Positions 24,201 to 36,200 of a stretch of 64,000 nt of DNA are shown in pieces. The notes under the pieces are model-generated. The model did not search any database. It saw only the letters and a list, made by a program, of their open reading frames with translations, and had not been told where the DNA came from. The DNA is from Dicaeum eximium (Eukaryota > Chordata > Aves > Passeriformes > Dicaeidae), in contig VWZP01005323.1 of the NCBI GenBank assembly GCA_013396995.1, positions 124,359 through 188,358 of the forward strand, written 5' to 3'. Position numbers and translations under genes: made by a program. Every line of letters starts with the position of its first letter. Within the stretch, counting starts at the first letter, position 1.

Positions 24201-27200
24201 ACTGTGGCCAAGCAATGCTAGTCTGAACCATCATTCAGCCCCCCAGGAATTAGCCACTTCCACCAGAAAACATTAATTTCTTAATCCCTTGGCAAATTAT
24301 GCAGTATTTTCATAGCCATATCATGAAAATGCCACTGAGGGGTCTTTACAGCCCATTCAATGTTCCCCAGTTTAGTAGGCTAATGCACTAAAACAACACA
24401 CAAAAAAGGCATAAAGGCACAACCCAGGTCACAGCAGGGTTGTGATGAGGAAGTGTGACTGATAAAAACTGCTTTGTCTTCCAGGTTTTGCTATGATCCA
24501 TGACCTCCAAAACAAGCTTGCCAAATTCACAGTGCAAACCGTATGGATTTGATATTGAGAAACACCGAAGCCCTGCAAGAACAGCTATGTTTTTTAGAGC
24601 AGCAGGAGCTGAAGGTTCAGGTGCTTACCGTAGCAGTGGGGGTAGGAGTGGTAGCCAGGGCTGCACTGCTCACAGCGTGGCCCCGCAAATTCGGCTCGGC
24701 AGAAACAATTCCCGGCGGAGTCGCAGCCGCCCGGCCGCGTCCCGACCGCGCTGCAGCCGCACACTGCAACACACAGAAACCATCCCTGAGCTGGGCCAGG
24801 GGCAGAGCTCATGGCAACAGCTCCTTTTCCTGGGGTTCTCACATAGGCATCAGGTGCTGCTCTAAGAGTTCAAACCATCAGCCTCTGCCCACGGCACGTA
24901 TTCTCCAAAACACCCACAAATCCCTTTCAGTCCTTCAGTCCCCTGCCAGAGGACTCTGGCTGTGTGTCCCCATCCAGGCCCATGAAGGACAGATACTCAC
25001 ACTGGCACAGAGGGTAGTTGAAGTAGCCTGGAGCACACTGGTCACACATTTGCCCTTCAAATCCTGTCCGGCACAGGCACTGCCCTGTCTCGCTGTCACA
25101 GGTGCCATCGTACTGACCTGGGCCAGAGCACTGGCAGGCTGCAAAGCAACAGGGGCATTAGTAAATAGGCAGGTTTTTTATCTTCAGCCTTCCTAGGAAA
25201 GGAACCAGAGCATCTGTTCCTCTCGGGTAGAAGAGCAGTTGCTGGAGAAAGCATGGGGAACAGAGCTGACAGCAAGCATGCCTGGCCCATAGCTCATGTC
25301 CACAGGGAATTACTCAAGAGCCCCCTACAGCTTGGGAGGATGCTGGAGGGTCAGGGCTGGGTGGAAAACCACAGCAAAAGTGCAGAAGTCATGGGAATTT
25401 GTCACTTGGAAGTGGAGCTGTGGAATTCCTCCTCCCCAGCAGGGGCAGAGAACAAGGAGAAGCCCAGCAGGGCGGGCCTGGGGACGCTGCCTGCCGGGTA
25501 CTCACGCTGGCAGCCGGGCCCGTAGTGGCCTGGGGCACACTGGTCACACTGTGCTCCCTGGAAGTTGGGTTTGCACACGCACATCCCCACCCGAGGGTCC
25601 TTCCGACAGGCGTTGCCTTCTGTCCCACCCGCGTAGCAGTCGCAGTCTGGATGGGGAAACACAACAGGGACAGCACACACGGCTGTCAGTCAGCCCTGAG
25701 GTCCCCCAAGGACACGGCAGGAGCTGCCCTGAGGCAACTGAAATGCTCAAGCATTTGCTTCCATAACCTTCCTATCAGATGAGGATGCTTTAACCAACCC
25801 ACGCCTGGCACCGCGCTGGTGCCAAGGTGCAGGGTGGGCAGCAGGGCAATGCACAGGGCAGGCAAATGCTGCTTCCACAAGCCCAGGCAGAGCTGATTCA
25901 GTGCAGTGTGGGAGTAATCAGAGCCTCTGGATAACCAGGGTGAACTCTGGGCTTTCTCTCTGGTCACTCCATGCTCAGCTGCACCCGGGACCTTCCCACT
26001 TCCAGGGCAGGGTGTTCCAGGCAGGCAGTGCTGGAACACTGAGCCAGCCCTGCTGTCACCAACAGCAGTGGCGTGGGGTGCTGGGCTGGGAGAGGCAAGG
26101 ACAAACATCATCCAAAAACCAGAAGGAGGGGGAGGTGAGGAAATGAGAAAGGAAGTGAGAAATTCCAGCTCAGGAAAGAAAAAACCTGTCTGGAAGATAC
26201 AGACTTCAAAATATCAGAAGGAAGGAAAAGGTTATCTGGAGCGTGCTGGGGAGCATGAGACAGAGGAGGATTCGGTGGGAAAAGAGACAGAATAAAGCAC
26301 AAGGAGTAAATTAACCGAGAGGAGTGAGCATGAGAGAGGAGGGAGGTGGAGGGGAGCAGGGATGAGGGCATGGATGAGCTTTCTAAACAACAGAGGGAGT
26401 GACACAGAGCAAGTGGCTGCCTGTGCATGACCCTTCAGAGGTGCCCACAGCAGAGCTCCCAGCTCAGCCACAGCCCCTCCATGACCTTTGGGGAAGTTTC
26501 TCCATGGGGAAGGCAGAAGGGACATCCCCACATGGCCTGGACCCCAGAAAATAATCACACTGTCACTCTAGGCTAGAGTTGCCACGTCTGTAAAAAGGGG
26601 ATCATAAAACTTCCTTCCCCCGCCCACTCAGCTGCTGGTTGCACTCTCTTAAAACCACTCAGGGCTGCCTCATACAAGGTACGTGCCCAGTAAGCTGAAG
26701 ACCTGATCTTGCATCGGATGGGAGGTACAACAGAAATGACAGCACTGCCAAAGCATCAAGGAAAATTGCACTGCTTACTTATTATCTGTCCTGCAGGAAG
26801 CACGTGCTCTCCAGTGTCGTTGTGAGAGAAAGCTGGAATGGCTGTGCAGAGAAAGACACATGGCACAGGTCATCACACACACAGAGAAATACTCATGGAA
26901 TATCAGGGACTTGACAGTCTCAAAGCTGAACAAGCTGAATAAAAATGTGGAATGTGGAACAAAGCACAGATGTCCCACTAAATAACAAACCATTACAGCA
27001 CTTTTTAGCCTGTCTTTCATAACAAAGTGGGAGATGAAACTCCAGCCAAATGGGAAGCTCCTGTTGACTCTGTGTTTTCTGGTGCAGCTTCCACCCAAGC
27101 CCAATGTGGACTCGTGCCCACCTGCAAGAACTCCACCAGGGACAGGAGTGCCACGTGGCATGGGGGGAGGACATCCCAAGAGCCACAGCTGGAGCTGCTG

Positions 27201-30200
27201 GCCCTTCCCACAGCTGCTGGGTGCGTGGGCTCCCAGCTGTGCAGCCCCACTTACGGTAGCAGTGGGGGAAGTTGAGGTAGCCCTCGGCACAGGCGTCGCA
27301 GTGCTCCCCGGTGTAGTTGGGCTTGCAGTAGCAGCGCCCGGTGAGGTCCTCGCAGGTGCCATCAGTGAAGTCAGACTCACAGTTACAGCCTGCAGAGAGG
27401 GACAAGCCAGCAGCAGTGTCACTGACAGGCCTCAGACTCCCTACAGCAGGAAAAGCTCTCAGCCCAACCCTCCAGAGCGCCCTCCCCAGTGTCACCAAGT
27501 CCAGCAGGATGTCCCACTCACGGTAGCAAATGTAGGGAGAGTCGATGGGGTGGTCAGGGGATCGATAGTACCCAGGGATGCACCTCTCACAATTAATGCC
27601 AGTGGTGTGATGCTGAAAGACAGTGGGTTAGAGAGGCATCAGTTCCTCTGCCTGCAGTACTCACATTCATCTGCCAGATTTACTAACAGCTCCAGGTTAC
27701 AGAGGGAGCAGCTGAGGAGCATCAGACACCAAAGACCTAAATCTGATCAAAATTCCACATACACTGACTTAAGAACAAAGCATTTCCTGCCAACTGTATC
27801 CTCTCATAAACACAGTGTGAGTTTCAGGTTCATATCTGACCTTGAGCCCATTTCACTTCTTTCAGATGGTAAAATGTCCTGACCACTTTGTGCTTGGAGG
27901 ATGGGAGCAACCTGTTTCCTCCCAGCAAGGAAGCACAGCCAGGAGTTTCGTGGCAGTGCATGAATTACCCACGTCACAGTCACTGTCACCTTGGGAAGAG
28001 CTACTTTCCCACTTTCACAGAGACTGAAGACTGGCATTTTGGTGGGCAGAGAGACATCCAGGGAGATGCCAGAGCACTTTGAACTAGGCAGGATTTAGAC
28101 AATGTGCTGGGCAGCAACCTGTCCCTCCCAATTCCGGTGTCTCAGCAAACTAAAGCTTTAGGAGGTAGTGGTACTACCAGGGAACAGCTAGAAACCCAAG
28201 TGCTGTTCTCATTGCTGGTGCACCCTCCTTTAATCCATGGCAAAGAGACTAAATTTCCAGGGAGCGACCTAATTTAGATAACAGAGGGGCTTGGTGGAGG
28301 TCCCAGGAGGCTGAACTCCAGGCTGACAGCAGAAACAAACACAAACATTGGCAACAGCCTCTTCTAGAGAAGCTCTTTGTGCCTACCTGGCAGTCAATAC
28401 AAACACCTCCCCCTTCAAACTTGTCCTCACGACTCCTGCTGGCTTTGTGCCGATCCACCTCCGGGTCGTAGTAGCAGTCGTAGGCATGGCCATTGCAATT
28501 GCAGGCTGGAACACAACGAGATGGGAGCTGAACCACCCGGCCCCAGAGCTCCCTCAGTCAGCAGCTGCACCTCAAGATGTCAACTCTCCCTCCTGGCTTT
28601 GATGGGTTGCTTTCCCATGAGGAAAGATGCCTGAATGCATCTGGGGGATTACATGATCTCCCAAGCTCTCTGAAGTCTTTCAGTTCAAAAGCACAGAAGC
28701 AGCAACTTCTTCACAGAGTCTGGTCTGCAACCAGGAGAGTGCAGCGGGCACAAAATCACAGGTAAAATATGTGCAGGCATGTATGGACGAGAAAGAAAAA
28801 TTACCACACTGTGGGGCCTTGAGTAATCTGGTTTAGAGAGCAACATTCTTGCTTCTTTTATCCCACCCTGGATAGAGGTGAGCTGTAAAATCCAGCACCA
28901 GGTGAGGGGGCTTTAGAAGCTCACAGGATTTAAGATCCTTTGCCCCCCTGGGTTTCTAAGACACCGTGTGGTGCAGCTCTGTGCTCTGCACTCCAGCGCA
29001 GCAGCAATTCCACTGCCGGCACTGACCAAAGGCTTCTCCAGACAAATAAAGACGCCCTGCACATAAACACATCCAAACCTAATTCATCTTGCAGACGGAA
29101 TTGAGCAATGAGATTTGTCTGCACGAACCCTGGGACACCCTGGAGAAACTGGAACGCAAGCAGAGCCCAAGTCCCACACGGACCTTGGAGACCTCCCTGT
29201 GTGAGCACCACACCAGAGCCCCTCTGCTGTGTCACTGTCCCCAGGTCACCCAGCCCCACACAGCAGCAGCCCCACCAGCCCACTGAGCAGCTGCTCTGCT
29301 CCAGGGCGCTGGGCTGTGCCTAAGGAAGGGCAAGCCCAGCTCCACTTACGCTGGCACTCGTTGGCGCTGTCGGCGGTCGCAGGCTTCCAGGGAAACTGGT
29401 TGTAGCCGGGGCAGCAGCGGTCGCAGGAGCCACCACAGGTGTTGTGCTGGCAGTCACACTGCAGCCTGCAGGGACAGCAACGGGCACAGACAAGGCCGGG
29501 GTGATGACAGGGACGTGTGGGATGGGGAGCTGCTGTGTGACCCTGCTGTGCATTGTTGTCACTGATCTCATGAACAAGTGGTATTTGCTAATCCCAATAT
29601 TCTGGAAAAGAGGCTTCTAAGGCTTTTTTTTTAAACTTTTAAGTTGATTTACTTTTTTCTGAGCCAAAGACCAAACTCTACTACTCCAGATTCTCTCCCT
29701 TTCTTCTCTTCTCCTCCACCATCATTCCTTTTTTTCTTCATAGGGAGACAAGGATAAGAGAAAAATCAGTGTGCCACTGCTTAGCCAGCTCTGCCGAGAA
29801 TAAAATGTGAAATGGTTGGAGGTGGCAGTGGTAGAAACTGAGCTGAAGCCGATTATTTGAGAGAGTGTAGCGTGGTGCAGGGACACAGAGATGTCCCCCC
29901 CCACCACTGTGCAGGGGCAGCATGAAAGGAAGAAATTATAGCCCAGACCTGGAGAGGGATGGGACCACACAGGCGCTGTCTGCTCCTCCAGGTACACCTG
30001 TGATGCAGGGAGGAGGGCATGAAGTTTGAATTAAGAATTTCAGCAGATGCTGGCCCCGGGCTCCCTGTGCCCTGCACCTCCTGTTTTCCAGGCAGGGCTG
30101 TGCTGGGTAAACAGGCAGCTCTGGGGCGAGGAATCTCGACAGGCACCCGATGGATCTGTCCCTGCCCGACCGCAGGGTGATTCATTAACGTCAGTGACAT

Positions 30201-33200
30201 CAGCCCCAAAACCTCCACTTAGCACAGGGCCATTCCCATCCAACACAAATGCTTTCTGTTGTATTAGACTTATGGATAATACAGCATGTTCCAGCTTTTA
30301 TCTGTGCAATTACTCATTTCCCCTCAGGGCCAGTCTGCCACTCCCATCTCTCCCTCCTCCAATGCTTTTCCATTCAAAAGCAGCGTGTTTAAAAATAAAT
30401 GTAATTTTTTAAAAACGTTAGAAACAAAAGGAGCAGTCATTCAGGGTGAAGTGTAGGAGTGCAGACACTCTGCAGTGAGCTGAGTGCCACAGTTTCCACC
30501 TACATGTAGTTTTAAGATGTGGGACTTGCAAGTCTTTGTATAGTGAATTGCCAGATAGAGACAGCAGCACTGGACAAGTGACCTAATTTTAATGAAAATA
30601 ATGGGATGATCTGAAAGTTTGGGGGAATGCAAGCAGGATCCACACTCAGCATGTTTGCTTCAGGCAGAGGGGGTGAGAGGCAGGAGGTCCCAGGGCTGCT
30701 CCCAGCCCTTCCCTTGCAGATATCACAGGAACTTGGCTGCAGTCAGTTCTCTCAGCACTCGTCATGCCCCGTCCCTGCCCACACTCACAGGCTGGGCTGT
30801 AGCTGGCAGAGTCCAGGCATGAAACTGAACCTCTGGCTGGAGCTTAAGTGGCAGAAAACAGGCCTGAAACACTCACTAGGAACTTTGTTCTTCAAGGGAG
30901 AGTCTCAATGAGAGGCAAACCTTGGCCGTGTCTCTGGAATGCAGCCACCCACAAACCTCTCACCTGGCTGACCACCACTCAGCACTTTCAAGGAAACAAA
31001 ATTTTACTGTTTCTTTCCATGGCAGCAGCTGGAGACCGAGATTAATATCCATATACACACATGTGGAGAAAGATGGTCACTGAGTCAGGGAGTTTATAAA
31101 CCTGCTGGGCAGTGTTAATCCCCCTGACTGGAGGACGTGGCTCCAGCCACACATCCCAGGCTCCTTAACACTCAAAATGTTTGGAAAGTACTGGTTCAGT
31201 TCCCAGAATGCAAGAAGATGGCACTGCATGAGTAAAGACGCTCACTTCAGATGGAGAAGGAGGTATTTATTTAGTCTCTGCTGTTCAGAGTTAGCGAGTT
31301 CAGCCCTCTCAGAGAGCTCATCTCTCATGGCTTTACTGCACCTTGTGCCGAGTCTGTGCTGCTAATGAATTACAGACAAATGTGCATAAACCACAATATT
31401 TACATGTTTCATTGACTGAGTATATACAAGGAAGAAGAGGGAGCGGCTGTGTCCACACAGCAGATATTTCCTGGTCATCCTGCTGTAAGGAATGAAACCG
31501 CAGTCTTCCTGCTGGAACTGATGCTCAACAGCAGAGACTAAACAGCTTCCAGCGAGCAGCTGTGGCAGAACTGAGAGCATCACACAAACACTACAGCATC
31601 TAGATTTGGCTGGGACATCTGAGGAGCACTTTTTCTTAAAAAAAAAAAANTCCTCTGTTTCTGACTGTACGGAGAAAAAACCACCTGCAGAAAGAGACTG
31701 ACAGATGGCACAAATTTACTGGCACACATGGTGCTTTTCCTTCCACATGGGAAAGGGGAGGCTGGAGTTCAGGATCCAGTAGTGGGAAAGCATCCTTCAT
31801 CTGTGGATGTGCTTCTTGGTGGCTATCTTCAGCATCAGGCACAGAAGGAGCAGCTGGACTCTCCCTCTCTGGTTGTCTCCCCTCTTGCTTGTGGCATCTG
31901 TGACAGGGCCATGAAGCCAGGGAAACAGTTGCTCTTATCAGACAGATGCAGAACCCTTGCAGGGTTCTCCTGAGCTTACTCAGGCTGTTAACACACATTC
32001 TTGTCTGGGTTCTCCAAGCCAGGCTCCTGATGATTCTCATCTCACTGCTCCAAGGCCTTGCCAGGAGAAAGGGTTGTGAATGTCCTGCTGGTGCTCACCT
32101 TTAAGCAGGAGAACATTCCTCCCCTCTGCTTAATTCAGCCCATTCCAACTCAGGGCAAAGAGAAAGAGCTGTGGGAAGTGCAGAGAGCCCTGAGGAGGCT
32201 GTACCTGCCCACAGGTCCCTGCAAACACTCACACAGGGCACAGATGTGCTGCCCACTCAACACAGCTGGATGTGCAGCCTCTGTAGCTTGGCACTTCACA
32301 CAAACTTTCCAAAGTTGCATGAATATTATCATTTATGGCCAGGAAGTCAGCTCATGGACATGCTTTATCATGTACTGAAGTCTTTGCCAAGATTTCTAGC
32401 TCATCTCACCTCTATCAAAGTGCTCATGCTGCCTTTCTGAGCAAACAGGCACAAGAAACACGGGGATGTGCGAAAGAGAGAAGTTAAAATGAACAGCAGA
32501 GACACCCCCCCACAACTGAGACTGGGATTTTAAGCAGGGCCAGGCCAATGCACATCCCTTTATTTGCATTTCCTTGCCCAGCTGCTGTCACACACCAGAT
32601 TCTGAAGAGGCAGGACATGTGCAGAGGGCACACAGCACAGATTGCTGAAGACATGACAAGCTTCTGGTAGCTGTGCCTGTCTCAAGGGGACAGTGTGTCT
32701 GAGCCCCAGCTGATGTGGCACTGCAGACACCCCCAGGCTGGCTCTGTGCTGTGTCAGGGCAGGAGGGCTGGGATCCTGCCCAGCAGTGCCCACTTCAAGG
32801 GGAAGGCTGGACACAGCTGCTCTCACAGCCTGGAAAATGGCAGCATTTCATCAATTGCTCATTTTCTCAACTGAAAGTATCAGATTTCTGCTGACTTGCC
32901 TGGGCTTGCTAAAGGGTACAGCAATGCCATGAGAGGATCTATTTATCCAGCACCTTTTCCTGCTGTTTCCCAAAGGACTTACAGCTGTTGTGTTCTGACT
33001 GTACAGAGTACACAAGTAGGAAATGTTTTCTCCCTCAGGCCAGCATGATCTGCTCTGGCTGAAATGCAACAGCTGCTTACCAACATGTGCTGCAACAGCA
33101 GAGAACAGGCTGGGGCCAAGAGTGAAGATGCCAAATGCATCCAAATGAGAGTGGAGGAGAGGAATTTTGGGAGACAGAGATGGTTGCAAGCAGCAGTGGC

Positions 33201-36200
33201 ACTGAACAAGGATATCCAACATATCTCTCCTTGTTCAACTTTCCTTCCCTCTTGGAGAGCCCCAAGCCATTGATACACCCAAGAGAGGTCCTGGCATTTC
33301 CATGTTAAAGAATCACTTGTCCCCATGAAGCCTTTTGCCCAGCACACAGGTGCACTTTGCATCCAGCAAACACCAATGTCTGAAAAACAAGCAACTGTAC
33401 ATTCAAATATTTATGAACTTCCTTTTGTCAGAGTTTGGCACACTCAGGCAGGCTTGCTTACCAATACATCTTTGTTTTAATACTTAACAGCTTTAACCTT
33501 GGCTGGGACTTACTGGAATTTTATTTTAGACGATCCAAAAGTTCTACATGATCCTGATGAGAAAGAAATACAAGCTCCCCTCATCCAGCTGAATCTACCC
33601 ATCCCTTTCATAAAGGCAACATTCAAGCTGCAAACAGATGGCTAAAAGCAACACTTCCATGGCCTGAAGCAGCTCTTTGGCATTCCAAGTTGCCAAGGCA
33701 GATGGGAAGTTCCATTAGCCAAAATGTAACTTCTTTACACACTCCTGTTCTTTTGCAAGGGGTTGTTCAGATACGTACATAACCAATCTATGGCTCTCAT
33801 GAGTAGAAATGGGAAGCAGTCTCTGGTTTCATGGGAGACCATCTATTTATGAGAGCATTGCCCCAATGCTGAAGAAGCCACATGGGAAGCAAGAGACTCC
33901 TCTGCACAAGTTCAGAAATTATCCCAGGACTTTGATGGGAAACCTCCCTGTTCTACATCAATATCCCTCCTTCTCATTCTCACACTCTGCTCCAGTGGAT
34001 TGGCAAAATTATGGACAGGGAAACTCGACCAAGGAGCTGATCTGGCTGAAAAATAATCCGACAAAAAGTGTGACTTTTGCTACTTTGACTGGAGCAGTTT
34101 CTGCTTCTTTCTCAAGGCAGAGACACAAGGAGCACTTATGGCACAATTACAGGCTCAGGACAGGACACAACTAACACTGGTGTCATCTTCTATTCTTAGA
34201 ACAGTAACTCAAAAGCTTTCACACAGAGCTGGGATTTTGCAGAAGGTACCTGTAAGGGTCGTTGGGGTCTTTGGCGTCGCAGACGTCGGCGTGGCCGTGG
34301 CAGACACAGCGCCCGCCGATGCTGATGTCCTTGATGCTGTAGTAATACTGCAAAGCACAAGGAAAGGTGGCCATTACTCTTTTTACAAATCAGATTGATA
34401 ACCATTCTACTCAAGATTCAGCAGGACTTTATCCAGTAAAATGATGTGTTGGGATATTTCCCTTACAGTGACATTGCAGGCTGCAGGATCTGCCTATGGT
34501 AAGATCCACCACCCCTAACAGAGCCTATTGCTTATGAGTGGGGGACTCCCAGCACAGCCAGAAAGCCACATGTGACACCAAGAGGTGTTTCCCAGTTTCA
34601 AATTGTTGGTGTCTTCCCGAGCCAGCCACAGCAGCATCTGCTGCAGATGCCTTCAGCTTTAGGGGGTGCAAGACAGAGAGAAAATCCCCACAGGCAGCAC
34701 CCAGGGTGTCCTCTCCCCAGAGCTGCCTTGCACAGCCTCCAACAGTTCCACCTCACCAGCACAAGGTACCAAGGCCTGCCTTACCCTCCTGGTGACCGTG
34801 GGGTCCCTCAGAGCTTTGCCCATCAGGTGTCCCAGCAGAGTGTTGGTCTGCAGGAAGCGCAGGCGGATGTTGGTGGCTTTGGTGAAATTCCGCAGGAGAG
34901 GAGAGTAGGAGAAGTTCATGGCTCCTGGGCGCCCGTTTACCAGAGAGACCACAATCTGTGAATGGCAGGAGGGAAAAGGCCAGGTTGGACTGGGCATTGA
35001 GCAGCCTGCTCTACTAGAAGGTGTATCTGCTCTGGAACTGGGTGGTTCCAACCCACACCATTCTTGAATCTGTGAGAACAAATCTGTGTAATCCTGTGGG
35101 GTGGGAGGAAATCAATCTCTCCCTCAGCTGAACCCAGTCACCAGATGACTGGATTAGTCCTCTGTCAATCTCATTTGGTTTAACTGAGTACTTTAAGTGG
35201 TATCCAAGTGGAGTACCAACAGCCAGTGAGTAACCCTGGAAGCTCCAGGGGATGCAAACAGGCACCTGCTCACCTCCCCGTTTTCCAGAGGCACGATCCG
35301 GGAGTACTCCGTGGTGCAGATGGCGTGGTCATCCCTGGTGATCCTGTCCACAGTGTGCTGCCCAAACTTCTCAATGCAGTCCCTCTTGGAAGCTGTTCAT
35401 CAACCAGAGATGGGAGCAGTAAGACAAAAGGAACAATTCCCAGCCCTCTGTGGATTTTCCCACGCTGACCACAGGAGAGATGGGTGTACAACCCTTGTTA
35501 AGCATTTACCACACAGAGATTGCTTTGTAGCATTAACTCTGTCATGGCTAAAGACATGTCCTCCAGGAAGGGAGGGTGTCACTCTAACAGTAACAGGCAG
35601 AAAACTCCCCAGATCACCTCCCTGCAGTAAATGAGGAAGGTCAGAATAGCCACTGTACCTACTGCCAGCACCTGCAGAGAAACCCACCCCTCAGTTTGGC
35701 ATTAAACTCACAGTTTAACCAGTCTGAGGTCTAATTCTAGTCTCAATCTCTTACATTGCTGGCAGTGGATTTGCTACACTGCTCCACTGAACTGCAGAAG
35801 GGCTCCTTGCTGCCAGGGCTCTGCTCCTGATGGAGCTGCACCATCATTTCACGTGGCTCCTGAACTTCCTGGGTCACTCCCAAAGCCAGCACAGAACGCA
35901 CAACAGGAGCAACCACAGGCCACTGCCACTGCTGGGACGTCTCCCACCAGGCAGGGGGGACAAGCAGACATCCTGCAAGCCATTGCTCTGCCTCTCCTGA
36001 ATACTGCAGGTTCCCTCCTCACACCTCACTCTGAACTCTGCTCTTAAACCAATGCCACAAACCAGAAATGCCAAAGCCACCAAGAACCACTCCTTGGGGA
36101 CAGCAAACGAGGGCTCCTGCCACTAAGTGGCAATGCAAGGCTGGATTAAGTCAGGGAACAGGCACCACCAGGCAGCCACTCTGCTGGCTGGGTGACACTG

